Source: Corallococcus sp. NCRR
Lineage (GTDB): Bacteria; Myxococcota; Myxococcia; Myxococcales; Myxococcaceae
NCBI RefSeq assembly: GCF_026965535.1
Contig: NZ_CP114039.1
Span: 6,200,001 to 6,264,000, forward strand
Direction of reading: 5' to 3'
DNA: 64,000 nt
The position numbers and the translations under genes are program-made. The stretch's first letter is position 1. Every line of letters begins with the position of its first letter. The notes under the pieces were generated by a model. That model was not told where the DNA came from. It made no database searches and saw nothing but the letters and a program-made list of their open reading frames with translations. This document shows positions 30,991 to 38,945 of this stretch, piece by piece.

Positions 30991-31491
30991 ATGAGCCAGG
31001 AACGTCTGCAGCAATCCCTGTCCGCGGGTCCCCACCACCTCCTCTCCCGCCTGGTCGGCACGTGGGACGGCGTCGCGCGCACGTGGTTCCAGCCCGACAA
31101 ACTGGAGGATGAGTCGCCCACCTCCGGCACCTTCCGGAGCGTGCTCGACGGCCGCTTCGTGGTGTACGAGTACACGTCCGCCTTTGGGGGCAAGCCGCTG
31201 TCCGGCATCGCGACGCTGGGTTACCACCTGGACGGGCGGCGGTTCACCCTGTCGTGGGTGGACACCTTCCACGTCGGCACGGACATCATGGCGCTGCAGG
31301 GAGAGGCCGGGGTGGACGACCGCATCTCCGTCACCGGCAGCTACTCCACCGGTGAGCAGTCGCCCCGCTGGGGCTGGCGCGTGGACCTCGAGCTCACCGG
31401 TCCGGATGCGCTGGTCATCACGCACTTCAACATCGAGCCGGGTGCGGCACCGCAGAAGGCCATCGAACTCCAGTACCAGCGCCGGAGCTGA
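30991..31491 (+). CDS. DUF1579 family protein
   Basis: 166 residues from ATG 30991 (AGGAGA upstream; a longer start at 30952 is less likely). The family pattern is clear: L-V-G-T-W-D-G, F-R-S-V-L-D-G-R-F-V-V-Y-E-Y, G-I-A-T-L-G-Y and F-T-L-S-W-V-D-T-F-H. DUF1579 proteins form a lipocalin-like barrel of unknown ligand. Divergent from the alcohol dehydrogenase gene. Confidence 0.85.
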   Translation: MSQERLQQSLSAGPHHLLSRLVGTWDGVARTWFQPDKLEDESPTSGTFRSVLDGRFVVYEYTSAFGGKPLSGIATLGYHLDGRRFTLSWVDTFHVGTDIMALQGEAGVDDRISVTGSYSTGEQSPRWGWRVDLELTGPDALVITHFNIEPGAAPQKAIELQYQRRS

Positions 31492-31535
31492 ATCAGCGAG
31501 GCAAGGGATGGCTCGCTAGGTTGCTAATTCTCGTA

Positions 31536-31564
31536 TTGGAGGTAAAAGACGTTTTGCATGGTAT
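31536..31564 (+). promoter_or_regulatory. Candidate promoter in a local AT-rich dip
   Basis: TTGGAG (31536-31541), a 17-base spacer containing an A/T-rich run, then TGGTAT (31559-31564). The region is strikingly AT-rich for this window and lies 47 bases before the first duplicated lipoprotein gene. Matches to consensus are only partial. Confidence 0.35.
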
Positions 31565-31611
31565 GGTCGGAGCGCCGTGCACCCCGCCGGCATCATCCGG
31601 AAGGACTCCCC

Positions 31612-31896
31612 ATGCATGTGAAGACGCTCATCGCCAGCCTCGCGTTCGGTTCGCTCCTGATGGCCTGCGGCCCGGAGGCGGGGTTGGAGGCGCACGCCTC
31701 CGATGCTCCTGCGCTCGCCACCACGGAGCAGGGCCTCTGTGAGGGCTGGGACGACGGTGCGCGCCGCTGTTCCATCAAGTGCACCTCCACCAGTGGGTGG
31801 ATCACCCTGGACACGCCGATCGCCAAGGGTCACTGCCAGGAAACGGCCAACTCCTTCTGTGGCCGTACCGCCTACGGCGCCTGCTGGAGCTACTGA
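31612..31896 (+). CDS. Small Cys-rich lipoprotein, copy 1 of a tandem pair
   Basis: 94 residues from ATG 31612 (GGAAGGA upstream). The signal peptide ends in lipobox L-M-A-C (Cys18). The mature part is G-W-D-D-G-A-R-R-C-S-I-K-C-T-S-T-S, then C-Q-E-T-A-N-S-F-C-G-R-T-A-Y-G-A-C-W, giving six cysteines in a conserved spacing. The next gene is a close paralogue; a more distant relative occurs at 58764. Likely a disulfide-rich surface or outer-membrane protein; function unknown. Confidence 0.88.
   Translation: MHVKTLIASLAFGSLLMACGPEAGLEAHASDAPALATTEQGLCEGWDDGARRCSIKCTSTSGWITLDTPIAKGHCQETANSFCGRTAYGACWSY
31738..31793 (+). repeat. Tandem-duplication repeat, copy 1
   Basis: 56 bp matching 32059-32114 with a single visible mismatch, inside the two paralogous lipoprotein genes. 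It shows the duplication is recent or homogenised. Confidence 0.9.
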
Positions 31897-31935
31897 AAAA
31901 CCTCTCGCCTGGAATTCCGAAAAGGATCCATCCCC

Positions 31936-32217
31936 ATGAAGATGAAGACCCTGCTTGCCAGCCTCGCGTTCGGTTCCCTCCTGATGGCCTGTGGTGGAAT
32001 GGAGACGGAGGCGCCCGTCACGGAGGAGCCCTCCATCGCCACGTCCGAGCAGCCGTTGTGTGAGGGCTGGGACGACGGCGCGCGCCGCTGTTCCATCAAG
32101 TGCACCTCCACCAGCGCCTGGCTCACCCTCACCGACAACGTTCCCAAGGGCGAGTGCCAGAACAGGGCCAACTACTACTGTGGCCGTACCGCCTACGGCG
32201 CCTGCTGGAGCTTCTGA
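31936..32217 (+). CDS. Small Cys-rich lipoprotein, copy 2 of a tandem pair
   Basis: 93 residues. Same layout as its neighbour: K-M-K-T-L-L-A-S-L-A-F-G-S-L-L-M-A-C signal/lipobox, a short variable acidic linker, the G-W-D-D-G-A-R-R-C-S-I-K-C core and C-Q-N-R-A-N-Y-Y-C-G-R-T-A-Y-G-A-C-W. The linker has diverged most, the cysteine core least. It starts 39 bp after copy 1, so the two are probably cotranscribed. The last 25 bp overlap the 3' end of the opposite-strand methyltransferase gene. Confidence 0.88.
   Translation: MKMKTLLASLAFGSLLMACGGMETEAPVTEEPSIATSEQPLCEGWDDGARRCSIKCTSTSAWLTLTDNVPKGECQNRANYYCGRTAYGACWSF
32059..32114 (+). repeat. Tandem-duplication repeat, copy 2
   Basis: Partner of 31738-31793; offset 321 bp. 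Confidence 0.9.
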
Positions 32218-32765
32218 GCCAGAAGCCGCGCCTCATGACGCCCGGCGTCCGTCCAGTCCTCGGTGAATGAGAGGGATTGGAGCCCCTGGAGCAGGGTGGG
32301 CAGTTCCCCCTCCTCCAGGAGGAAGCGCGCGGACGGGTGCGGATGGCGTTGCAGGTTGCGCCGGGTGGGCTGGGCGAAGACGAACAACCCACCCGGTGCG
32401 AGCAGCCGTGGCACGGCGGCGAGGAGCGGCCGCCAGAGGTAGTTCGAGCACACGACCAGGTCGAACGGACCGGGCGGCAACGCATCCGTCTCCAGGTCCA
32501 GGCGCAGGCGCGTGAGTGTCACGCCCGCGTCGCGCGCGAGTCCTTCCGCCCGCGCCAGCGCCACGTCGGAGATGTCCACCAGGGTGACGTCCAGGCCGCG
32601 TCGCGCGAGCCAGCACGCGTCGTGTCCCGGACCGCCTGCCAGGTCCAGCGCCCGGCCCGTGTGAGGCAGCCGGTCCTCGAGCGAGCGGAGGAAGCCAGAG
32701 GGCTCCCGCGTCGCGGTGGCCTGCTGGTGCTTGTCGTTCCAGCGCTGGCGATCCTCCTGGGACAT
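32193..32765 (-). CDS. Class I SAM-dependent methyltransferase
   Basis: 190 residues, AAAGGAACC upstream of ATG 32765. Motif I is L-D-L-A-G-G-P-G-H-D-A, motif II V-T-L-V-D-I-S, motif IV F-D-L-V-V-C-S-N-Y-L, the standard SAM-binding Rossmann fold of the Methyltransf_25/TehB-like group. Substrate unknown. Its stop lies inside the 3' end of the second Cys-rich lipoprotein gene, a 25-bp convergent overlap, suggesting the lipoprotein copy or this gene was joined by a rearrangement. Confidence 0.88.
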   Translation of the reverse strand: MSQEDRQRWNDKHQQATATREPSGFLRSLEDRLPHTGRALDLAGGPGHDACWLARRGLDVTLVDISDVALARAEGLARDAGVTLTRLRLDLETDALPPGPFDLVVCSNYLWRPLLAAVPRLLAPGGLFVFAQPTRRNLQRHPHPSARFLLEEGELPTLLQGLQSLSFTEDWTDAGRHEARLLAQKLQQAP

Positions 32766-32785
32766 GGCTCGGTTCCTTTGGGGGA

Positions 32786-33601
32786 CTACTTCGGGTTCAT
32801 CAGCGCGTTGAGGGACGGGTAGCTGGCGGCGGCTTCGAACAGGCTCGGAGAGTGTCCCTCGCGGAGGAACGCGGAGGCGAGCGCCCCGGCCCGGCCCCAG
32901 ATGGCCTCCGAGATGGCGGACCCGGCGCTGAGCCGCCGCACCCCTAGCCTCTGAAGCTCCGCCGCGGCGGGGAGGTCCTGCCGCGCGAGCACGTTCACGG
33001 GCAGCGACGTGCTCCGGGTGAGGGCCTGGATTTCAGCGGCATCCGTGACGCCCGCGGCGAAGAGGCCATCCGCGCCGGCCTGCTGGTAGCGGGCGGCACG
33101 GGCCAGGGTCTCCTCCACGCGGCGCTCGGGTGGCACGAGCTTGCGCAGGTAGACGTCCGTGCGCGCGTTGACGAAGACGTCCACGCCCAGGCGCGCGCCC
33201 GCCTGCTTCACGCGTTCAATCTTCGCGGCGAGCAGCTCCGGAGGACCGTTGCCGTCCTCCAGGTTGCAGCCCACGGCGCCCTCGGACAAAAGGCGGGCCA
33301 CGTTCTCCGCGGCGGTGGCCGGGTCATCCGAGTAGCCCGCCTCGGCGTCCACGGTGAGGGGCACCCGGATGGCGCGGGCGATGGTGCGCACCGTGTGGAC
33401 GAGCACGTCCACGGGCAGCGCATTGCCGTCCGGGAAGCCCAGGGCCCAGGCGATGCCGGCGCTGGTGGTGGCGATGGCCTTCGCGCCCAGGCTCTCGAAG
33501 AGGCGGGCGCTGCCGGCGTCCCAGGCATTCGAAAGCAGGAGCAGGTCCGGGCCCTGGTGCAGCGCGCGGAAGGTGGCGGCGGTGTCGGGACGGGCGGTCA
33601 T
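32786..33601 (-). CDS. Isocitrate lyase/PEP mutase superfamily protein
   Basis: 271 residues with the PEP mutase/ICL barrel motifs: N-A-W-D-A-G-S-A-R near the N-terminus, T-V-D-A-E-A-G-Y for Mg binding, N-L-E-D and F-V-N-A-R-T-D-V-Y. The isocitrate lyase K-K-C-G-H signature is absent, so it is a C-C or P-C bond enzyme of the broader family (2-methylisocitrate lyase-like or phosphonopyruvate hydrolase-like). It is 20 bp upstream of the methyltransferase in the same direction. Confidence 0.85.
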   Translation of the reverse strand: MTARPDTAATFRALHQGPDLLLLSNAWDAGSARLFESLGAKAIATTSAGIAWALGFPDGNALPVDVLVHTVRTIARAIRVPLTVDAEAGYSDDPATAAENVARLLSEGAVGCNLEDGNGPPELLAAKIERVKQAGARLGVDVFVNARTDVYLRKLVPPERRVEETLARAARYQQAGADGLFAAGVTDAAEIQALTRSTSLPVNVLARQDLPAAAELQRLGVRRLSAGSAISEAIWGRAGALASAFLREGHSPSLFEAAASYPSLNALMNPK

Positions 33602-33634
33602 GCGTGGGAACTCCGATGTTGGGGTGAGAGGGAT

Positions 33635-34156
33635 TCAGGCGTGCGTCTGCTCATGATTGAGCAGCCAGCGTTTGCGTTCCAGGCCTCCTGCATAACCCGT
33701 GAGCGAGGCATTGGCACCGACAACGCGGTGGCACGGGACGACGATGCTGATGGGATTGGCGCCATTGGCCAGGCCCACGGCGCGGATGGCCTTGGGCCGT
33801 CCGATGCGTTCGGCGAGCCGCCCATAGGTGGTCGTCGTACCGGCGGGAATCTCCCGGAGGGCGCGCCAGACCTCGCGCTGGAAGGGTGTGCCGCCGGTCT
33901 CCACGGGGAGGGATGCGATGGCGCCCAGGTCTCCGCGCAGATACGCCTGGAGCGCGGAGGTGCGGCCGAAGGGATCGCGCGCGGGTTCCAGGACGCAGCC
34001 GTTCTCGCCGTAGTGCAGGCGCAGGAGCCGGTGCATGCGGGCCTCGTAGCCCTCCCAGTCCAGCGCGCGCAGGCGGCCTTCCTCATCGCAGACGAGGAGC
34101 GCCACGCCAGCGGGGGTGGGCGAGGAATCGATGAAGAAGCGCGGACGGTCAGGCAT
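33635..34156 (-). CDS. ogt: Methylated-DNA-[protein]-cysteine S-methyltransferase (Ogt type)
   Basis: 173 residues from ATG 34156. The active-site motif I-V-V-P-C-H-R-V-V-G (Cys ~142) and the helix G-T-T-T-T-Y-G-R-L-A-E-R-I-G-R-P are intact. It removes methyl groups from O6-methylguanine in a suicide reaction. The start overlaps the 3' end of the Ada-AlkA fusion gene by 8 bp, so it is translationally coupled and supplies the C-terminal Ada function that the fusion lacks. Confidence 0.95.
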   Translation of the reverse strand: MPDRPRFFIDSSPTPAGVALLVCDEEGRLRALDWEGYEARMHRLLRLHYGENGCVLEPARDPFGRTSALQAYLRGDLGAIASLPVETGGTPFQREVWRALREIPAGTTTTYGRLAERIGRPKAIRAVGLANGANPISIVVPCHRVVGANASLTGYAGGLERKRWLLNHEQTHA

Positions 34157-35708
34157 GGGCTTTCCGGCGGGGAGGAGCGGTGGGGAGGCGCCGCGCTCGG
34201 GTGTTGGTTTGAGGATCCGGCCTGGGCTCACGGGCCTGGAGGGCCACCGAGGTCCAGAGGTGTTGGGCTGCGTACGCGCGCCAGGGGCTCCAGGCTTCGG
34301 CGCGTCGCAGCAGCGCTTCCGGCGTGGGCCGTGGGCTCCCGGCTTCCGTCGCGGCGCGCAGCAGGGCGACGTCGGAGGCGGGAAACGCATCCGGCTCCCG
34401 GACGGCGCGGAGGGCGATGTACTGGGCGGTCCACTCGCCGATGCCGGGCAGGCGCGTGAAGCGGGCCACGGTGTCCGCGAGCGACGGGCCGGGTTGAAAC
34501 AGCGAAGAATCGGCCGCGACGGCCGCGGCGAACTGGGAGATCGCCCGTGCCCGAGCGGCCGGCATGCCCAGGCCGGTGAGGTCCGCCGCGGCGAGGACTT
34601 CGGGACGGGGGAAGGCGCGCTGGAGCCGGGCGTCGCCGGTGAGCGCCGGATCCAGGCTTTCGCCATGCAGGCCCAGGAGCCGCTGTCCCAACTGCCGCGC
34701 GGCGGCGGTCGTCACCTGCTGGCCGAGGATGGCGCGGACCGCCAGCTCGAAGCCGTCCCAGCCGCCCGGGGCGCGAAGGCCGGGACGCGCGGCGAGGAGG
34801 GGCGCGAGCAGGGCATCCGTCGACAGGTGGGCCCGGATGGACTCCACGTCCGCGCCCACGTCGAAGACGCGCCGGACCTGGGCGACGACGGAGGGCAGCA
34901 TCCGCACGTCGCTGACACGAAGGGTGGCGCGCAGGGCATCGAGCCCCGGTGCGGGTGACACCTCCACGGCGCCCTGGCCCCAGGCATTCGTGAACGTGCG
35001 CAGATAGCGGCCGGGCTCGACGTGCTCCATGCCGGTGAATGCGCGGGCCGTCAGCCAGGCCACCATCGCGTCCCAGTCGTAGGGAGGCCGGTAGGGGATG
35101 AGGAGCGTCACCTCGGGGCCCGAGGATGTCACCGGAGCCGCCCGGGCACGGCGGAGGGCGCCCGGAGGCCGGCCGTAGAGCGACTGGAAGACGGCGTTGA
35201 AGCGCCGCACGCTGCCGAAGCCGGACGCGAGGGCGACCTCCGCCATGGAGAGGGAGGTTTCGTGGATGAGCTGCCGGGCGAAGAGCACGCGGCGCGTCTG
35301 GGCCACGGCGACCGGTGATGCGCCCAGGTGTTGGTGGAAGAGCCGGCGCAGCTGCCGGTCTCCAACGCCGAGCCGGTCCGCCAGCGCCTCGACGCTGGCC
35401 TCGTCGGCGTCCATCAGGCCGTCCGCGATGAGCGCCAGGGCGCGCGAGACGGTGACGGAGGTGCCGCGCCAGGGGGCCAGCGAGGGCGAGGCCTCGGGCC
35501 GGCAGCGGAGGCAGGGCCGGAAGCCCGCCTCCTGGGCGGCGGCGGCGGTGGGGTAGAAGGTGCAGTTCTCGAAGCGGGGCGCGCGGGCCGGGCAGATGGG
35601 GCGGCAGTAGATGCGCGTCGTCTTCACGGCGGTGAAGAACCGCCCGTCGAAGCGGGAGTCCCGCGTCGTCAGCGCGCGGTAGCAGGCGGTGGGGTCCAGG
35701 CCGTCCAT
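34149..35708 (-). CDS. Ada-type regulator fused to AlkA 3-methyladenine DNA glycosylase
   Basis: 519 residues in three parts. Residues ~5-80: Ada methyl-phosphotriester zinc domain with Cys35, Cys39, Cys66 and Cys69 (C-R-P-I-C-P-A-R; F-R-P-C-L-R-C-R-P-E). Residues ~85-185: AraC helix-turn-helix (A-S-G-F-G-S-V-R-R-F-N-A-V-F). Residues ~200-500: AlkA with helix-hairpin-helix L-P-G-I-G-E-W-T-A-Q-Y-I and catalytic Asp ~446 in F-P-A-S-D. It senses alkylation damage, activates repair genes and excises alkylated bases. It heads an operon with ogt. Confidence 0.95.
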   Translation of the reverse strand: MDGLDPTACYRALTTRDSRFDGRFFTAVKTTRIYCRPICPARAPRFENCTFYPTAAAAQEAGFRPCLRCRPEASPSLAPWRGTSVTVSRALALIADGLMDADEASVEALADRLGVGDRQLRRLFHQHLGASPVAVAQTRRVLFARQLIHETSLSMAEVALASGFGSVRRFNAVFQSLYGRPPGALRRARAAPVTSSGPEVTLLIPYRPPYDWDAMVAWLTARAFTGMEHVEPGRYLRTFTNAWGQGAVEVSPAPGLDALRATLRVSDVRMLPSVVAQVRRVFDVGADVESIRAHLSTDALLAPLLAARPGLRAPGGWDGFELAVRAILGQQVTTAAARQLGQRLLGLHGESLDPALTGDARLQRAFPRPEVLAAADLTGLGMPAARARAISQFAAAVAADSSLFQPGPSLADTVARFTRLPGIGEWTAQYIALRAVREPDAFPASDVALLRAATEAGSPRPTPEALLRRAEAWSPWRAYAAQHLWTSVALQAREPRPDPQTNTRARRLPTAPPRRKAHA

Positions 35709-35795
35709 GGGGGGAACGTCCCACGGCGGGCCCTGGATGTCTGGCCGTTTTCGGACGTGGACGTGGGCCCCCGGGATGCAGGCCAGTCGGCTCGC

Positions 35796-36194
35796 CTACC
35801 ACCTCACCGTCAGGGCGGTCGTCCTCCCGTGCTCGACCGTCGTGGTTTCTTCGTGGCGGCCGAGCGCGGCGTGCTCCAGCAGGACTTGGACCTTCGCCCC
35901 GTCGACACGAACCGCTGGCGTCGGGGACATGCCCACGAAGGCACCGTTGATCCATACGCGGGCGCGCGGGATGGCGATGACCTGGAGACGCGTCGGCTCG
36001 GCTTCCACGGCAGGCGTACTCCATCCCCTGGAGCGACCGCCGCCGCCACCCCCGTGACAGTGATAGCCCCCCGTGGCCCGTTCGTTGTGACAGCCGGAGC
36101 TGTTGGTACGTCCCGGATGTGCCCACGCGAGGTGTGAACACACCAGCGCCGCGATGGCACCCAATCCCAGCATCACCTTGCTGCCGCGCCTCAT
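35796..36194 (-). CDS. Secreted YHYH-type protein with C-terminal PEGA-like domain
   Basis: 132 residues from ATG 36194, with a signal peptide ending S-H-L-A-W-A. The mature start H-P-G-R-T-N-S-S-G-C-H-N and G-G-Y-H-C-H-G matches the YHYH-type motif, which is expected to bind metal through Cys and His. After a Gly/Arg hinge, residues ~70-130 resemble a PEGA strand set (A-R-V-W-I-N-G-A-F-V-G-M-S-P-T-P). ATG and the stop of the upstream zinc-knuckle gene share ATGA, so the two are coupled. Confidence 0.8.
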   Translation of the reverse strand: MRRGSKVMLGLGAIAALVCSHLAWAHPGRTNSSGCHNERATGGYHCHGGGGGGRSRGWSTPAVEAEPTRLQVIAIPRARVWINGAFVGMSPTPAVRVDGAKVQVLLEHAALGRHEETTTVEHGRTTALTVRW

Positions 36195-38566
36195 GGATCC
36201 ACCCGTCCAATCTGTGCTTCGACCAGCGTGTCGTGATGCCATCCGAGCAGGGCCGTGTGCCGCCCCAGGCGAACCGTCACATGGGCCACGCCCCTGCCTG
36301 CATGCACGAGGTCCTTCGCGGAGAACTCCTGGCCCGTGAAGCGCTTCGCCGCGGTCTGGAGCGCCGCGGGCGACAGCCCCGCCTGCCCATGGTCCGGCGC
36401 GGTGACGTAGAGGCCCCGGGTCATGCCCTGACCAATGAACAGGTACGTGAGCGTTCCCGGAGGCGCGTCCACCACGCGGAACACGTCCGCGCGCTGCATC
36501 TCCAGTCCGGAGGGACCGAGCTGCGCCTGGGCGACCTCCACGGGCTCACCGAGGGGAAACCGATTGCGCAGCAATGCCTCTCTGCGGCCGAGGATCGCGG
36601 CCCGGGCGGCGGCCACGTCAGGGTCGCCGCCGAGCACCGCGAGCAGGGCATCCGCCTCCTCGTCCGCGGTGCGCAGCTCTCGCAGCGAAGCCCCGAGCCC
36701 TCCCGCGTGGGCCGTGGCCTTCGCCAGCCGGGTGAGCTCCGCGCCCCGGAAGGAGGCCAGGGCGGCCCGAGCCGTTTCACCCGTGTCGACCGCCACCGCG
36801 GCGTGGAGGGCCGTGGCGCGGCAGCGCACATCGCGGGCAGGGCATGCGTGTTCCTGACGCAGGTAGGCCTGGGTGAGCAGCGGCTCGGGACGTTCGGCGG
36901 CGAGCGTCCGGGCCTGGATGCGGGACAGGACCTGGATGGCCTCGGCCAGGTCTCCCTTCTCCAGCGCGGCTTTGCCCTTCGCGATGCGGAGGTCCTCCAG
37001 CTTCGCCCGAAGTCCATCCATGACGGAGGCCTGAGCCCGCTCGGTGGACAGGGCCTTCAGCTCGGCCTCCACCCGGTCCTCTTCGCCACGTTCCAGCGCG
37101 GACCGCGCCCAGGCTTCGCGCAGCTTCACGCACTCTGCCTCCAGCGGGTCGGTTCCCTTTCCGGAGCCCGCGTAATGGCGGATGAGCTTCACGGCGTCGC
37201 GATTGTCCATGCCCCGGATGCGCGCGAGAACGAACGCGTTCCGCGCCTCGATGTACTCGGGGCTGGATTCACCGCTGGCCTCCAGCAGGTCCGCGTGCAG
37301 CTCGGCTTCACGAAGCTGACCGGCGGACGTCAGGCGAGCCAGTTCCGGAACCGAAGGACGGATGAAGAGGAAGCATCCCGCGAGGACGAGCGCGCAGAGT
37401 CCCGTCAGTCCGATACCAATCCGGTCGTGCCACCGCGCGGGGGATTTCGCGCCACCGGTGCGTCGACGGCGCAGCGCGCTCGCGACCCACCACCAGGTTC
37501 CGGGCCAGAGCCCCAGGATCGCCAACATGGCGAGCCCGCTCTGGGCCGGTTCTTCGTAGAACTTGTGCCGTGAAATGAAAGCGCCAACCAGGAAGGGCAC
37601 GGCGAAGAAGCCCGCCATGGCCACGCCCATCAGGGCTCCGACGCGCCGGTGGAATGCGGAGGTATCGCGGGCCTGAGTGGGCTGGAGACCGTGTCCCAGC
37701 AGGTGGATGAACCCGGGCCTGCCCGCGAATTCAAAACAGACGGTCGCGGACGGAGCTTCAAAGACATCCAATGTCTGGGAAAGGATTCGTGCGCGCAGCG
37801 GTTCGAGCTCGGGCTCCAGCGACGCCCGCGCGGCGATGAAGCCCGCGGCACGGATCTCCTCTCCCAGCGCGGAGTCGGGCAGGGGACCTGCGTGCTCCAC
37901 GGAAGCCAGGGCACGTGCTCCCGGCCATTGGAGGGCCCGCTTCGAATCCTCCAGCAGGCCCTTGTGAGAGGAAAGGGCCTTCGCATCCGGCCACGTACGC
38001 ACCTGGGTGCGTTCGACGGTCGACACCTTCAGCCACCGGCGCAGCGTCCCCGAGCCCCGGCAGGTGCGGCAGCCCACCAGGCCCTTCGTGCAGCGGACGC
38101 ACTTCTTCGTGCCCTTACCCCGGCACTCCGTGCAGTTCACCATCCGGTAGCTCTTGCGCGCCCGGCTCATCCGCCGGCCGGACCCGCCGCAGCCGGAGCA
38201 ACTCGCGCGAAGGGAGCCCCGGCACGTGGGGCACGTCACCTGGCCGGCGCCTTGACAGTCCCCGCACACGGCGAGGTGGGAGGACTGTTCGGCCAGGGCC
38301 TCCGGGGACGCGCTCCACAGGTCCAGTGTGTCGAGTGAGACCGGGGGCGTGGAGCGGGAGCTTCGGGCCGTGTTCGCGCCGCCCGCGTAGGCCTCCGCCG
38401 CCCAGGTGCCGGTACGGACGGCGTACCGGGTGACGAGCCGCCCGTAGCGGAGCACGGACGCGTCGACCCGGGTGATGAGGTCCGCGAAACCAAGGGGGCC
38501 CAGCCGCCAGCGCGACCAGCGGATGGCCGCGGCCCGGGCCTTCGAGTGGATTTCCTCATCCAACAT
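36191..38566 (-). CDS. Membrane protein with DnaJ-type zinc-knuckle repeats and helical C-terminal region
   Basis: 791 residues from ATG 38566, preceded by GGGGGAGT. Residues ~100-175 hold six or so C-x-x-C-x-G-x-G knuckles (C-G-D-C-Q-G-A-G, C-S-G-C-G-G-S-G, C-T-E-C-R-G-K-G, C-R-T-C-R-G-S-G), the Cys-rich fold of DnaJ without a J-domain. Three membrane helices follow (~309-331, 343-365, 383-402). The ~390 residues after them are mostly helical and TPR-like, likely periplasmic. Coupled to the YHYH/PEGA gene by ATGA. It may be a membrane-bound redox or chaperone-like factor; no close characterised homologue is recognised. Confidence 0.85.
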   Translation of the reverse strand: MLDEEIHSKARAAAIRWSRWRLGPLGFADLITRVDASVLRYGRLVTRYAVRTGTWAAEAYAGGANTARSSRSTPPVSLDTLDLWSASPEALAEQSSHLAVCGDCQGAGQVTCPTCRGSLRASCSGCGGSGRRMSRARKSYRMVNCTECRGKGTKKCVRCTKGLVGCRTCRGSGTLRRWLKVSTVERTQVRTWPDAKALSSHKGLLEDSKRALQWPGARALASVEHAGPLPDSALGEEIRAAGFIAARASLEPELEPLRARILSQTLDVFEAPSATVCFEFAGRPGFIHLLGHGLQPTQARDTSAFHRRVGALMGVAMAGFFAVPFLVGAFISRHKFYEEPAQSGLAMLAILGLWPGTWWWVASALRRRRTGGAKSPARWHDRIGIGLTGLCALVLAGCFLFIRPSVPELARLTSAGQLREAELHADLLEASGESSPEYIEARNAFVLARIRGMDNRDAVKLIRHYAGSGKGTDPLEAECVKLREAWARSALERGEEDRVEAELKALSTERAQASVMDGLRAKLEDLRIAKGKAALEKGDLAEAIQVLSRIQARTLAAERPEPLLTQAYLRQEHACPARDVRCRATALHAAVAVDTGETARAALASFRGAELTRLAKATAHAGGLGASLRELRTADEEADALLAVLGGDPDVAAARAAILGRREALLRNRFPLGEPVEVAQAQLGPSGLEMQRADVFRVVDAPPGTLTYLFIGQGMTRGLYVTAPDHGQAGLSPAALQTAAKRFTGQEFSAKDLVHAGRGVAHVTVRLGRHTALLGWHHDTLVEAQIGRVDP

Positions 38567-38680
38567 CGTGCGGACTCCCCCCGGAGCATGGGTGCTGCGC
38601 CTCGGGACAGGGGAATCGGACCGCGCCAGGAGGGGACCTGACAATCCCCCTGAAGGGGGACGGGCGGGCGCTGCGGCAAG

Positions 38681-38720
38681 AAAAAGCCCCGGAATCACTT
38701 GGGAAAGTGACTCCGGGGCT
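38681..38720 (-). terminator. Rho-independent terminator after tRNA-Met
   Basis: A near-perfect 16-bp stem (AGCCCCGGA... / ...CCGGGGCT) with one mismatch and a 4-base loop, followed on the minus strand by five T's. It lies 6 bp beyond the tRNA 3' end. Confidence 0.92.
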
Positions 38721-38726
38721 GCTTGA

Positions 38727-38800
38727 TGGCCAGGGTCAGACTTGAACTGACTACCTGCGGATTATGAGACCGCCGCTCTAACCAGGTGAGCTACCTGGCC
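38727..38800 (-). tRNA. tRNA-Met (anticodon CAU, elongator type)
   Basis: A 74-nt cloverleaf reads from 38800 to 38727: acceptor GGCCAGG/CCTGGCC, D-arm GCTC...GAGC, anticodon loop CTCATAA, T-arm GTCAG TTCAAGT CTGAC, discriminator A. Loop CTCATAA is that of elongator tRNA-Met; the GGG/CCC anticodon pairs of the initiator are absent. The CCA end is not encoded. The top anticodon-stem pair is T-T mismatched. Ile2 (CAU) is a less likely alternative. Confidence 0.9.
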
Positions 38801-38945
38801 GTGAAGCCCCGCCCGTATACCGGGCCAGGGCCGTGACCGCAAGAACTTCGGACGAGGCCCCGGGCCCGTCCTGACGGGGCTGCGAGAGGGCCTTCCGACC
38901 TCCGCCCCTGGACCGGCTGCCTGCTGGGGCGACGGGGGCTCCAGG

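Noticed and set aside
38727-38800. tRNA as an integration site for a mobile element
   Set aside because: No integrase, no duplicated tRNA 3' end and no change in base composition on either side.
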